A DNA stretch of 64,000 nucleotides from Anaerolineae bacterium (GCA_026645815.1 JAPKMR010000013.1:1-64000), one strand, 5' to 3'; shown: positions 19,075 through 28,284, counted from the stretch's first letter. Notes: generated by a model not told the origin, from the letters alone. Numbers and translations are program-made.

Positions 19075-21028
19075 CGATTCGCACCTGTCCTAATGTGAAA
19101 TACTCATCAGGCAAGCGAGTTCCATCTGGGAGCCACGTTTCCACACGGGATTGCGCTTCCCAATTATAAATGCCGATATTGACATTGTAGAAGCCCGGTG
19201 GAATCGTATCCGTGACGGGGGTGAAAACACGCTCCTCACTGATAATGTCGCCTGCCTGCCATGACCACAGTGGGAAGAAACCCAAACCGGGTTCGCCATC
19301 AGCTTGCGCCACGGGCAAAGCATCTGGCAAAGCCAGGTGAACAAAAATGCTATCTGTAAAAACCCCAGAACCCAGTACCTGCCAGCGCAAACGCAGACGC
19401 AAGGTTACGCCATCCCACCGCGGTTCTGCTTCAAGTAATCGCGCTATCGCACCAAATTGAGCCATCCAGGTCACAGACGTCTCCCCCTGTGGTGCGTCAA
19501 TAGTCCCAGCATAGTGTAACGTCATCGCGCCATCCTCATGGTAGCGCGCCACATAAGTCGCGTCGGTGCGCTGCGCGCGCTCGTAGATGGTAGATTCGGC
19601 TACAGGTCCCCCACGCATATCTACGTGATAAGGTCCCACCTGTTGCGCCTCAGGTCCCAGAGCGAGCACACTCCAGCTCTCCGTAACAGGCGCAACGCCG
19701 GTGTTCAAGCCGGCAAATTCGCTCAGCGCCACGCGCACGGGCGCCAAAGTGACCCCCCAATAACCCAAGGGATAAGGTGACTTTCGAGGCGTGTAACGAT
19801 CAGGATAATTGACCACCAGCACGGATTGCGAGGGACCTTCCTGCGCCAGGACCTTCAACAGTGACGCCTGCAGCGTGGTACCGTGCATATACATAGTTTG
19901 GAAGTTTAGCAGCAGCACAACACTCTGTAATGCCACCAAAGACAGCGCCACCAAGCCCGCCACTCGTCCTAAACGAAGGCGCGCATTGGAACTCGGCAAC
20001 AGCGCCGCCGCCCATAACAATGCCGCACCGAATGCACTCAAGTAAAATAACCGGGATGAGAGACTTACATAGTCGTAATCCAGGCCTACATAAGTGGAGA
20101 GAAGCTGCAATCCATACCAGCTCAACCCCAAACACAGGTGCCATCCACGACGCCGAAGCAGCAACAATGCCAGTAACCCGGCAAATCCCACCACCATCAA
20201 CGGGCGGACAAAGGGCTGCACAGCAACAGGAAACCCACGGGCAAAGCCAACCAGAGGGAAGACCAATCCTTGCAGAAGATACCACAACACCTCGGTCTCC
20301 AAAGCCAGCGTCGTCACGCCTTCATATTTGGGCGCCTGAATCCAGAAGAGCAAATAAGCCAGTGTCACCGGCAGGAAAAGCAGCAGTGCCGGGGAACGCC
20401 ATAGTACACGCCAGGAGCCACGCTCGCGCCACTCAATAAGAAAGAGCCAGGGGAGCAGTTGCACGGCGCTTTCCTGCACGGAAATCGCCGCGCCATACGC
20501 CAACAACGCTGCAAAGAGCAGGCGTGCGGAGGAATAGCGACGCGCCTCCAGGTACGTCCACGCCGTCAGCAACATGAAGCACGTCACCCAGCTTTGCTGC
20601 GGCGCCGCCCATGCCACCGCTTGATGCGCCAGTGGGTATAGAGCGAACAGCAACGCCGTGCCCCGCGCTAGCATGCGTCCAAGGCGCAAGGCACGACACA
20701 AACGCGCCACGAGAGCCACGTTGAGCAAGTGCACTGCAATCTGAAAAGCATGCAACGGCAGTGCGTCGAAAACACCGCCGGCGCGCATAAAGAGCCGGTT
20801 AATCAGCAATGTACCGGGGCGATAGAAGTGATATTCTGGTAATGGTGCGAAAAGTTCGCCGAGAGACTTCCCGACCACGCGCCCAAACCAGACAGGATCA
20901 TCCCAGATAAAACCGAAGCGCAGGGCGGGTGCATAGAGTGCCGCAGTGAGCAACAGCAAGCCCACCCAAAACACCATGAGTGAGCTTGCTGATCGGTGAT
21001 TCCGAAGATTTGCGGTCATTGAGAGCAT
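19064..21028 (-). CDS. Polytopic membrane protein, GT39/PMT-like glycosyltransferase
   Basis: 654 residues. About ten to twelve hydrophobic helices fill residues 15-400. Just after the first helix comes FGFIWDDPVWF, an acidic loop motif like the catalytic DD/DE loop of GT-C mannosyltransferases. The C-terminal 220 residues are soluble and beta-rich. GT-C enzymes use polyprenyl-phosphate sugars outside the membrane, which fits the GT2 gene downstream. Two possible ATGs (21028, 21019) lie close together. The acceptor is unknown. Confidence 0.65.
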   Translation of the reverse strand: MLSMTANLRNHRSASSLMVFWVGLLLLTAALYAPALRFGFIWDDPVWFGRVVGKSLGELFAPLPEYHFYRPGTLLINRLFMRAGGVFDALPLHAFQIAVHLLNVALVARLCRALRLGRMLARGTALLFALYPLAHQAVAWAAPQQSWVTCFMLLTAWTYLEARRYSSARLLFAALLAYGAAISVQESAVQLLPWLFLIEWRERGSWRVLWRSPALLLFLPVTLAYLLFWIQAPKYEGVTTLALETEVLWYLLQGLVFPLVGFARGFPVAVQPFVRPLMVVGFAGLLALLLLRRRGWHLCLGLSWYGLQLLSTYVGLDYDYVSLSSRLFYLSAFGAALLWAAALLPSSNARLRLGRVAGLVALSLVALQSVVLLLNFQTMYMHGTTLQASLLKVLAQEGPSQSVLVVNYPDRYTPRKSPYPLGYWGVTLAPVRVALSEFAGLNTGVAPVTESWSVLALGPEAQQVGPYHVDMRGGPVAESTIYERAQRTDATYVARYHEDGAMTLHYAGTIDAPQGETSVTWMAQFGAIARLLEAEPRWDGVTLRLRLRWQVLGSGVFTDSIFVHLALPDALPVAQADGEPGLGFFPLWSWQAGDIISEERVFTPVTDTIPPGFYNVNIGIYNWEAQSRVETWLPDGTRLPDEYFTLGQVRIGEP

Positions 21029-21076
21029 TATCCGCCGTTCTGAGCGAGCGTCAAGAACACCGGTAAAATGATCCCC

Positions 21077-22243
21077 CTATGAAGATTCAAGCGCCGGATA
21101 ACGCGCTCTCACCCAGCGCGTGCCCCACCAGCCCAGCAAACCCCAGACGATGACTACAGCCTCAATCAGCCATATCTTCCCCAAAGAATCAAGCCCCCAG
21201 AGTTGAGCAAAGGCTGCTACCGCATCAATAGCACTTTTGAAGAGGAAACTCCACCAGAACCAGCGAGCCTCTTTCCGCAAAGCACCGTAGAAAAGCAGCA
21301 CGTTGCAGAAAATGTGGATCAGGCAGGTGAAGAAACGCTCCACAATGGGCGCCAACCCCCAAAGAGGGTTGTTTGCCACTGCAATCTGTGCCACGGCATT
21401 TGCCGAGAGCAGCTCCGGCGCTACGAGTGCGACAATGACGCCAGAAAGCGAATTGAAGCCCAGCAACAACGCTTCCACGGCGCCAAAACCGATAGCAAAA
21501 GCCAATGCCTTTCCCCAGGGAACCTGCCCCAAACGGGTATACCGCAGCACCAACCATGTGAGCAACACCTCAGTCATGCCAGTAAGCAACCCTACATAAA
21601 TGTAAAACACCGGCATAGCGATAGATTCGGGCAAAGATCCCGTCAGGGCATTATAGATAGGGGTATTCAGGGGTACCGCCCAGATGAATTTCAGGGCGAC
21701 GGTTACCACCCAGGCGAGCGCACCCAACCCCAAATAGCCCCAACCCAGCTTGTGCACCACCGCATAGATGATGTATGCCAGTGCCACCAGGATCATTCCC
21801 AAGCCACCCAGGAGTGCCATTGGTGAGACTTTCTCAACCGTGACAGGATACGGTCTCCATTGAAATTCATAGTATGAAAGTTGCACCGGACCATCCCAGG
21901 TGATACCAAAGGCATATGTGCCCGGTTCAGGATAAACGACGGTATTCACCGCAAAAGATCCAGGTTGATCCACGGTGTGCTGGAAAACCGGCTGATGCTC
22001 AGCATCCTCAAGCAACACGCGCACACTGCCAGAGATGAGCAAGCCCCGGAAATCAATGCCGACCGGATCGCCTGGTTGCTTTACCTCCACCACGAAGTCC
22101 ATGAACTTTCCCGCTGTTGCCTCATCCCGAGCACCAGACATGCTTGCGCCCACAAGAGGCGCTTGATCAGCGCTTCCCTGGCAAGCGGAGAGACTCAATA
22201 ACACAAATATCATTAAGAAAGTGAGAAGAAACCGATTTCGCAT
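21077..22243 (-). CDS. YhfC-type intramembrane protease fused to a lipoprotein ectodomain
   Basis: 388 residues from ATG 22243, with AAGGAGT upstream. Residues 1-21 are a lipoprotein signal (LSLSACQG, lipidated Cys21). Residues 22-150 form a beta-rich extracytoplasmic domain. From about 155 to the end, eight hydrophobic helices carry GFGAVEALLLG and VERFFTCLIH, the Glu and Glu-Arg/His signatures of the YhfC family of putative glutamic intramembrane proteases. YhfC proteins are normally membrane-only, so the attached lipid-anchored ectodomain is unusual. It could be a substrate-recognition or sensing domain; the substrate is unknown. Confidence 0.7.
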   Translation of the reverse strand: MRNRFLLTFLMIFVLLSLSACQGSADQAPLVGASMSGARDEATAGKFMDFVVEVKQPGDPVGIDFRGLLISGSVRVLLEDAEHQPVFQHTVDQPGSFAVNTVVYPEPGTYAFGITWDGPVQLSYYEFQWRPYPVTVEKVSPMALLGGLGMILVALAYIIYAVVHKLGWGYLGLGALAWVVTVALKFIWAVPLNTPIYNALTGSLPESIAMPVFYIYVGLLTGMTEVLLTWLVLRYTRLGQVPWGKALAFAIGFGAVEALLLGFNSLSGVIVALVAPELLSANAVAQIAVANNPLWGLAPIVERFFTCLIHIFCNVLLFYGALRKEARWFWWSFLFKSAIDAVAAFAQLWGLDSLGKIWLIEAVVIVWGLLGWWGTRWVRARYPALESS

Positions 22244-22343
22244 TGATGACTCCTTCAATAGTGAGTTACCGAACCCTACCCACACGTTCGGGCGATAGGT
22301 GGGCTGCCTATCTTCGCCCAGACCCTTCTGATATACGAGCTTT

Positions 22344-23498
22344 CTACCAGGCGCGCTCCAGGATCTCAATCAACTCCGCCTCGGTAAGGGCGATAGGGTT
22401 GCCCTTCATACTACTAGCGCGCGAGGCGCCAGCGATGATATGCGGGAAATCCGCAGCAGTGATACCATACGTCGCTAAACCGGGAATCGCCAGGTCGCGG
22501 CACAGTGCCGCGCTCCAAACGATAACGTCTTCGGCTACCGCACCAGACGCACCCAACAACAAACGCGCGATCTCCTCATAACGTGCCAGTGCGCGGTTAT
22601 TCGGATCACGTTTGCGCAGCGCACGGATATTGACCGCCGTCACCTCTGGGAGCAAGCGCCCGCAAACAGCGCCATGTGGTGCGGGAAACAAGCCCCCCAA
22701 CACACCCGCAAAACCATGCACCGCGCCTAATTTGGCATTCGCCAATGCCAACCCGCCGAAGAGGCTTGCAATTGCCATGTCCTCCCGCGCTTGAGTATCG
22801 CCGCCATCCCGATAAGCGCGCTGCAGAGCGCGCGCAGCCCGGCGTATTCCCTCGAGACAAAGGCCATCGGTAAGTGGGCTTGCTGCTGGCGTGACATAAG
22901 GCTCCACCAGTTGCGTGAAAGCATCCAAACCTGTACTGGCAGTGATCGCCGGTGGGACGCTGTAGGTGAGTTCGGGATCTACCAGCGCCAGGCGCGGCAG
23001 CATGTGCGGGCTGCGTAGGCTCACTTTGACGCCATGTTCCGGTGAAGTCAAAACCGCATTACGGGTCACCTCGGCGCCCGTACCTGCCGTTGTGGGAATG
23101 GCAATCACCGGCGCGGAGGGAACTTCCAGAGGCTTGCCTTGCCCAATGACCTCAAGATACTCCAGCAGTTCACCCGGATTGGTCAACAGGGCAGCGATGG
23201 CTTTGGCAGTATCCATAGGACTGCCACCGCCAAAACCGATGACCAAATCACACGCATTTTTCCGCGCCAGTGCTACACCCTGGCGCACATCGTCGGTAGT
23301 GGGTTCGCCGGTCACAACGTAGGGCACGGGTTTTAGACCCCTTGCACTTAGCAATGATAACAGCGGCGCGACCCGCTCCACACTCTTACCACTGACCACC
23401 ATGGGACGCGCCCCCAACTCCACAGCCAGGGGAGCCAATTCACGCAATGCTCCCAAACCGAAAACAATGCGCGTCGCTGTAGCAAATTCAAAGCGCAT
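22344..23498 (-). CDS. Iron-containing alcohol dehydrogenase family protein
   Basis: 384 residues, ATG with AAAGGAG upstream. Group III alcohol dehydrogenase: the NAD(P)-binding GGGSPMDTAKAIA (about 95-107) and PTTAGTGAEVT. The metal site is altered: the usual DALTHAIE is DAFTQLVEPYV, so the first His ligand is Gln, although the later HGFAG and APHG histidines are kept. This DAxTQ form is, to my knowledge, shared by a sub-branch of the family and may mean a different metal or substrate. It lies 12 bp downstream of a small ABM-domain protein, so the pair probably acts on one aldehyde or ketone. Confidence 0.85.
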   Translation of the reverse strand: MRFEFATATRIVFGLGALRELAPLAVELGARPMVVSGKSVERVAPLLSLLSARGLKPVPYVVTGEPTTDDVRQGVALARKNACDLVIGFGGGSPMDTAKAIAALLTNPGELLEYLEVIGQGKPLEVPSAPVIAIPTTAGTGAEVTRNAVLTSPEHGVKVSLRSPHMLPRLALVDPELTYSVPPAITASTGLDAFTQLVEPYVTPAASPLTDGLCLEGIRRAARALQRAYRDGGDTQAREDMAIASLFGGLALANAKLGAVHGFAGVLGGLFPAPHGAVCGRLLPEVTAVNIRALRKRDPNNRALARYEEIARLLLGASGAVAEDVIVWSAALCRDLAIPGLATYGITAADFPHIIAGASRASSMKGNPIALTEAELIEILERAW

Positions 23499-23510
23499 GA
23501 CAGCTCCTTT

Positions 23511-23816
23511 TTACCAACCAGAGTCGTTTGGAAAGATGTTGTCGTATTTGACGCTGCTGCGCGGTTCCGCCATCATCTCTGCCACAGCATCGCGCCAGGC
23601 AGCATAGTGCGCGGTTGCCTTGTGTTCTGCGGGCGCCTCGGCAGTGCGATAAATCTCAACCAACACGAAACGTGTGGGATCGCCCGCCTGCTGAATCACA
23701 TCAAAGCGGGCGATGCCCGGCTCCTGCACGCTGTTGCGCGCATTTTCGATAGTAGCCGATTTGAATGCCTCAACATACTCTGGCTTGACGTGTACAAAGA
23801 CATGAACGATCAACAT
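23511..23816 (-). CDS. Antibiotic biosynthesis monooxygenase (ABM) domain protein, LsrG-like
   Basis: 101 residues, a single ferredoxin-like ABM domain: [18 protein letters not shown] at the start, then [20 protein letters not shown] and the [12 protein letters not shown] stretch. ATG with TAGAGGAGG upstream. Proteins of this size and pattern (for example LsrG) are dimeric cofactor-free oxygenases or isomerases acting on small hydroxy-ketones. First gene of the six-gene minus-strand run, transcribed from a promoter that shares its -35 with the glutathione peroxidase promoter. Confidence 0.82.
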   Translation of the reverse strand: MLIVHVFVHVKPEYVEAFKSATIENARNSVQEPGIARFDVIQQAGDPTRFVLVEIYRTAEAPAEHKATAHYAAWRDAVAEMMAEPRSSVKYDNIFPNDSGW

Positions 23817-23879
23817 GCGTAACCTCCTCTAAGAAAAGGGAAATCGCCACACCCCATGAACATAAACTATCACAAGTTC

Positions 23880-23907
23880 ATTCTACGACTAAATCAAAGC
23901 TTGACAA
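23880..23907 (-). promoter_or_regulatory. Promoter for the ABM-ADH run
   Basis: On the minus strand: TTGTCA (23907-23902), 16 bp, TAGAAT (23885-23880). Each hexamer matches consensus at five of six positions. The -35 overlaps the -35 of the divergent plus-strand promoter by five bases. Confidence 0.5.
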
Positions 23908-23929
23908 TTACAGGACAATGCAGTACAAT
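23901..23929 (+). promoter_or_regulatory. Sigma-70 promoter of the glutathione peroxidase gene
   Basis: TTGACA (23901-23906), 17 bp, TACAAT (23924-23929); eleven of twelve hexamer bases match consensus. The ATG is 44 nt downstream. Confidence 0.75.
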
Positions 23930-23972
23930 ATATACTATAAAATTATACAAAAACTATAAAAAGGAGAGCGAA

Positions 23973-24464
23973 ATGACTGAGACAACACAATCCGTATATG
24001 ATTTCACGGTCAATACCATTATGGGATTACCAAAATCCATGGCAGACTATCGAGGGAAGGTTCTACTCATCGTCAACACGGCGAGCAAATGCGGGTTCAC
24101 CCCACAGTTCGGGGGGTTGGAAGAGCTCTACAAGCAATACAAAGATCGTGGGCTGGTTGTGCTAGGTTTTCCCTGCAATCAGTTTGCAGAACAGGACCCT
24201 GGCAGCAATGAAGAAATCCTTAGCTACTGTCAGATGAACTATGGCGTCAGTTTCCCCATGTTCGACAAGATTGATGTCAACGGGAAAGAAGCACACCCGC
24301 TATTTGAGTACATCAAGAAAGAGGCGCCGGGAGCATTGGGGCTAACTATGGTCAAATGGAATTTCACCAAATTCCTGGTGGACCGTGAGGGTAAGGTAGT
24401 AAAGCGCTTTGCCCCCAACAGCGATCCCGCTGGCATTGCGCCGGATATCGAAGTCCTGTTGTAA
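23973..24464 (+). CDS. Glutathione peroxidase-family thiol peroxidase
   Basis: 163 residues from ATG 23973, chosen because AAGGAGAG precedes it and because an upstream in-frame start would run through the promoter. Cys-type (non-seleno) enzyme: ASKCGFTPQ carries the peroxidatic Cys, GFPCNQF the Gln and probable resolving Cys, and VKWNFTKFL the Trp-Asn of the catalytic tetrad. It reduces hydroperoxides, and bacterial Cys forms usually draw electrons from thioredoxin. Cytoplasmic, with no signal. Monocistronic between a clear promoter and a strong terminator. Confidence 0.9.
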   Translation: MTETTQSVYDFTVNTIMGLPKSMADYRGKVLLIVNTASKCGFTPQFGGLEELYKQYKDRGLVVLGFPCNQFAEQDPGSNEEILSYCQMNYGVSFPMFDKIDVNGKEAHPLFEYIKKEAPGALGLTMVKWNFTKFLVDREGKVVKRFAPNSDPAGIAPDIEVLL

Positions 24465-24509
24465 GTCACTCACCAAAAAGGGCATTCTGTTTCTATCGCC
24501 TGCACCCAC

Positions 24510-24543
24510 AACAAGGCGGACCAGGATGCTGGTCCGCCTTGTT
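24510..24543. terminator. Rho-independent terminator between convergent genes
   Basis: Perfect 15-bp arms AACAAGGCGGACCAG (24510-24524) and 24529-24543 around GATG, running into TTT on the plus strand. It ends the peroxidase transcript and may also act on the opposing aldo/keto reductase transcript. Confidence 0.8.
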
Positions 24544-24579
24544 TTCTATAACGGCATAACACCTTTTGGCGCCACCGCC

Positions 24580-25551
24580 CTACCAGGCGTAGGCTTCGGG
24601 AGCGGTCCCTCCAGGACCGGGGAAAATCTCGTCCAGACGCTGCAAGGTGGCCTCATCCAGTTGGATTTCCAGCGCCCGCAGACTGCCATCCAATTGCTCC
24701 AGTGTCCGCGGCCCAATGATAGGTGCAGTGACGGCCGAATTGTGCAGCAACCAGGCAAGCGCCACATCCGCAGGAGCCTCACCCATGCTGACGCATAACG
24801 CTTCATAAGCCTCAATTCTGGGACGATATTTCTCGATATCGCGCTGCAATCGCTCGGAAGCTCGCCGCCCAGCCTCAATCTTCTGCAAGACGCCACCCAG
24901 GAGACCGCCCGCCAGCGGGCTCCACGGAATTACTCCCAACCCCAAACCCTGGCAGGCAGGAATGACCTCTAACTCAACCATGCGGGCATTGAGATTGTAC
25001 AGGCTTTGCTCGCACACCAGTCCCATGAAATGTCGCTTTTGCGCCTCACCCTGCGCCTGTGCGATATGCCAGCCCGCAAAGTTACTGCTGCCCACGTAGA
25101 GCACCTTGCCCTCGCGTACCAGCTGCTCCATCGCCTGCCAGATTTCCTCCCAGGGAGTCTCGCGATCCACATGGTGCATCTGGTACAGGTCAATGTGATC
25201 AGTCTGCATACGACGCAGACTTTCCTCACACGCACGGCGAATGTGATAAGCAGAGAGTTTGCTCTCGTTTGGCCAATCGCCCATCCCCCCGTAGACTTTG
25301 GTCGCCAGCACTACTTTTTCGCGGCGCCCACCCCCTTGGGCAAACCAACGCCCAAGAATCTGTTCGGTCCATCCTTCACCCTGCTTCCAACCATAGACAT
25401 TCGCCGTATCGAAGAAGTTAATCCCGAGTTCCAATGCGCGATCCATGATAGCAAAACTATCCGCTTCCGTTGTCTGTGGACCGAAGTTCATCGTCCCGAG
25501 ACAAAGCTTACTCACCAACAATCCTGTGCGTCCCAAATGTGTGTATTGCAT
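24580..25551 (-). CDS. Aldo/keto reductase
   Basis: 323 residues. Two adjacent ATGs (25554, 25551); the second has better spacing to GGAGG and gives the usual MQYTHLGRTGL opening. Catalytic tetrad visible: DTANVYGW (Asp, Tyr), LATKVYG (Lys) and YQMHHVD (His). NADPH-site residues near GSSNFAGW, PWSPLAGGLL and GPRTLEQLDG. It reduces aldehydes or ketones in the cytoplasm; the substrate is unknown. It is downstream of the DNA glycosylase gene by 57 bp on the same strand. Confidence 0.9.
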   Translation of the reverse strand: MQYTHLGRTGLLVSKLCLGTMNFGPQTTEADSFAIMDRALELGINFFDTANVYGWKQGEGWTEQILGRWFAQGGGRREKVVLATKVYGGMGDWPNESKLSAYHIRRACEESLRRMQTDHIDLYQMHHVDRETPWEEIWQAMEQLVREGKVLYVGSSNFAGWHIAQAQGEAQKRHFMGLVCEQSLYNLNARMVELEVIPACQGLGLGVIPWSPLAGGLLGGVLQKIEAGRRASERLQRDIEKYRPRIEAYEALCVSMGEAPADVALAWLLHNSAVTAPIIGPRTLEQLDGSLRALEIQLDEATLQRLDEIFPGPGGTAPEAYAW

Positions 25552-25608
25552 CATAACCTCCAAGTGTAATGTGAACCTGATAATTGAACCTTTCAACACC
25601 GCATCGCA

Positions 25609-26424
25609 TTATCTCGACTCTGGGATCAGGGGCTGGCAGCGCGGGCAGACAAAGCTGCTCGTACTGCCTGTCTTGATCTTCTCCACAGGTGTCGCACACT
25701 CGGGGCAAGGTTGCCCCTCTCGGTAGCCTACCAACAGTTCAGTCATTTCAAAGTGCCCTTTTCCGCCATAGAGGTCCACCTCATAGGCGGCGCCCCCTAA
25801 CGACAAACTGTACGCCAAACGCTGGTGGATCGCCTGTACCAATGCTTCGACCTCCACACCGGTCAGTGTGTTCACCTGGCGCAGTGGATGCAAACGCGCT
25901 TGAAACAGAATATCGTGAACGTAGAAATTCCCAATGCCGGCAATCCGCGCCTGATCCAGCAAAAAGGCTTTGAGGCGGAAGCGCTTGCCAGCAAAAGCTG
26001 CCGTAAGGTCAGCGGGACCAAGCGCCAGGGCATCCACACCCAGACGCGCGGTCATGGTATGTTCAGCAAGGGTCTGAACATAATGCACGTAACCGAACCA
26101 CCAGAAATTCACCATCAAGCTGGCGCCATCATCGAGATCGAAGTGCAGACGCGTCTTTTCGGGCAGTGCTGCTGGCGGGGTCAGCAACACCTCACCCCCC
26201 ATACCGAGACTGATGAGCAACCATCCCTGTGTCGTTTGAATCTGCAACCACTTGCCGCGTGGCGCTACCGCCAGAACTTGCGCCCCCAGAACTGCCGCAA
26301 TGAACTCAGGTTCTGGCAAATTGAGACACCTGGATTGTCGCACCGTCACCCCGGCAATCGTTCTTCCCGGCAACACCGCCTGCATCTGGCGTGCCAGATT
26401 GGCAATCTCAGGCCATTCGGGCAT
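25609..26424 (-). CDS. mutM: Fpg/MutM-type DNA glycosylase
   Basis: 271 residues beginning MPEWPEI; the catalytic Pro2 and Glu3 of the Fpg/Nei family are present. Helix-two-turn-helix near IAGIGNFYVHDILFQARLHP, with the conserved GIGN. C-terminal zinc finger CPECATPVEKIKTGSTSSFVCPRCQ (split over 20 residues) has four Cys. It removes oxidised bases such as 8-oxoguanine or FapyG and nicks the strand. The usual PELPE is PEWPE here. Fpg versus a Nei-like specificity cannot be decided. Confidence 0.85.
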   Translation of the reverse strand: MPEWPEIANLARQMQAVLPGRTIAGVTVRQSRCLNLPEPEFIAAVLGAQVLAVAPRGKWLQIQTTQGWLLISLGMGGEVLLTPPAALPEKTRLHFDLDDGASLMVNFWWFGYVHYVQTLAEHTMTARLGVDALALGPADLTAAFAGKRFRLKAFLLDQARIAGIGNFYVHDILFQARLHPLRQVNTLTGVEVEALVQAIHQRLAYSLSLGGAAYEVDLYGGKGHFEMTELLVGYREGQPCPECATPVEKIKTGSTSSFVCPRCQPLIPESR

Positions 26425-26548
26425 CTGATCGCACCCCCAACCGTGATAATCCTTCTACAAACGCGACCCCCGGCTCTCCACCAGAGGTCGCAGTAACAAG
26501 CAGCGCCATCAAACCCAGAGTCCTTCAACCAGCGCGTGAAGAAAAGGC

Positions 26549-27301
26549 TCAGGAGATGTCGCTCTCAGGGTCGAAACGCAGCGGTCCCTCGTCAACGGCA
26601 CGAAGCGGACCCTCTCCGCCAAAATAGTAACCCTTGCCCCATTGCGTGCGGATATAGACAGGCTCCGCAGCATTCTTCTCGAGCTTTTGTCGCAGATAGC
26701 GAATGTAAACGCTCAGATATCCCACCTCTTCGGCATACTGCGGTCCCCAGATACTCACCAAAAGCTCCCGGTGCTCGATTACATGCCCCTTCTGGCTGAT
26801 CAATGCCATCAGCAAACGTTGCTCCGTTGGCGTTAGGTTCACCCGTTCACCTTCTCGCAGCACCGTTCCATCAGCGAGATTCACGTATAAAAAACCGTCA
26901 TCATAAATAGCTTGCCAGGTGCGCGCCTCGTTCACCTGTTGTCGTCGCAACACGGCTTTGATGCGCGCCTTCAGCTCATTAAAGCTACAAGGTTTGGTCA
27001 CATAGTCATCCGCACCGAGAGTCAGTCCACGCACCACATCCGCCTGACCTGCCTTAGCGCTCAAGACGATGATAGGGGTATCACAAACACTACGCAAGCG
27101 CTGGCAGGCGCTCCACCCATCCATCTCTGGCATCATAATGTCCAGAAGAATCACGTCAGGGTGAATTTCATATGCCATGCGCAATCCTTCTTTGCCATTA
27201 CTTGCCTCGTAAACGGCAAAGCCATCACGCTCTAAGCCCAACCGCAACAGTGTAACCAATCCAGGATCATCATCAATCACCAGGATTTTCTTAGTATCCA
27301 T
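26549..27301 (-). CDS. OmpR-family response regulator
   Basis: About 250 residues from ATG 27301. Receiver domain with the acidic pair VIDDD, phospho-acceptor Asp in VILLDIMMPEMDGW, switch Ser in IIVLSAKA, and Lys in DDYVTKP. C-terminal winged helix (about 150-240) with LTPTEQRLLMALI and VSVYIRYLRQKLEKN. It binds DNA when phosphorylated. No histidine kinase of the matching HisKA type is encoded beside it. It lies 86 bp downstream of a paralogous regulator and is likely co-transcribed with it. Confidence 0.9.
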   Translation of the reverse strand: MDTKKILVIDDDPGLVTLLRLGLERDGFAVYEASNGKEGLRMAYEIHPDVILLDIMMPEMDGWSACQRLRSVCDTPIIVLSAKAGQADVVRGLTLGADDYVTKPCSFNELKARIKAVLRRQQVNEARTWQAIYDDGFLYVNLADGTVLREGERVNLTPTEQRLLMALISQKGHVIEHRELLVSIWGPQYAEEVGYLSVYIRYLRQKLEKNAAEPVYIRTQWGKGYYFGGEGPLRAVDEGPLRFDPESDIS

Positions 27302-27387
27302 GATGGCACACCTCACCTTCGCACAGCACTTCAACAAGAGAAACGTGGTAGAACACAGAAAGCATTACAAACTCATTGACTGGCAGA

Positions 27388-28134
27388 TCAAGAAGAGGAC
27401 GGTTCTACATCAAAATAGTAACCTTCTCCCCACACAGTATGGAGATAGCGTGGATTGTCTGGATCAGGCTCAATCTTTCGGCGCAGACGGTAAATATACT
27501 GTTTCACTAATTCCAGGTTGCCAGCTTGTTCATATCCCCAAACTTGGGTCAAAACAGCATCAGGGCTGAGCACTTTTCCCGAATGATGGATCAGCAAACG
27601 CAGTACGGAAAACTCCAATGGCGTGAAATGCACAATCTGGTTTCCATGCACCATCTCGCGCCGGTCACAATCCAACATCAACGAATCCGTTACAAACAAC
27701 AAATTGGGGTCATCTTCATACCGCTGGGCAGTTCGTTGCAGCGAAACCTCCAAACGACATAACAATTCAGAAATCTGAAATGGTTTCACCACATAATCAT
27801 CGGCGCCCATCGAAAAGCCGTGCAGGATATCATCGGGTGTATCCTTTGCCGTCACAAAAATGATCGGTGCATCCGTCATCTCCCGCAAACGCCGACAGAC
27901 TTCATAACCATCCATGTCGGGCATCATCACATCCAGGAGGATAGCATCAGGCTTACTCTGAAAAGCGGCACGCAACCCAGATGCAGCATTCGATGCTACA
28001 ATCACAGAAAAGCCCTCTATGGATAAAGCGAGGTTCAGCATCTCCAGGAAGCCAGGTTCATCATCAATGACCAGCACCTTGAAGCGCTGCAAAGTTCCCT
28101 GTCCCTGCTTAACATGTACAGGTGTTTTCGTCAA
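27388..28134 (-). CDS. OmpR-family response regulator
   Basis: 248 residues: receiver with VIDDEPG, Asp in AILLDVMMPDMDGYE, switch residues IIFVTAKD and DDYVVKP, then an OmpR/PhoB winged helix with FTPLEFSVLRLLI and VKQYIYRLRRKIEPD. The start is probably TTG at 28134, with only a weak GGCGG upstream; no ATG lies between it and the receiver core. A strong promoter ends about 46 nt upstream. Closely similar in plan to the next gene, suggesting a duplicated regulator pair. Confidence 0.88.
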   Translation of the reverse strand: MTKTPVHVKQGQGTLQRFKVLVIDDEPGFLEMLNLALSIEGFSVIVASNAASGLRAAFQSKPDAILLDVMMPDMDGYEVCRRLREMTDAPIIFVTAKDTPDDILHGFSMGADDYVVKPFQISELLCRLEVSLQRTAQRYEDDPNLLFVTDSLMLDCDRREMVHGNQIVHFTPLEFSVLRLLIHHSGKVLSPDAVLTQVWGYEQAGNLELVKQYIYRLRRKIEPDPDNPRYLHTVWGEGYYFDVEPSSS

Positions 28135-28179
28135 ACTTATTCGCCGCCCTTCGAAAAAGTCAGTAAGAATCTTAACTAA

Positions 28180-28208
28180 ATATTATCATAAGCATGCTGA
28201 TGTGTCAA
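28180..28208 (-). promoter_or_regulatory. Sigma-70 promoter of the response-regulator pair
   Basis: Minus strand: TTGACA (28208-28203), 17 bp, TAATAT (28185-28180). Perfect -35 and spacing. Confidence 0.7.
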
Positions 28209-28251
28209 TGTCGGTTAAGTTCGGAGTGCGTTTCAAAACAGGGGTAAAAAT

Positions 28252-28278
28252 CTCAGGCGCCCCTACAGGGCGCCTGAG
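28252..28278. terminator. GC-rich hairpin
   Basis: CTCAGGCGCCC (28252-28262) and its perfect 11-bp complement (28268-28278) around a 5-nt loop. It stands immediately beside the dispersed repeat hairpin, so two stems sit in tandem between the lipoprotein gene and the response-regulator promoter. Confidence 0.5.
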
Positions 28279-28284
28279 AAAATT

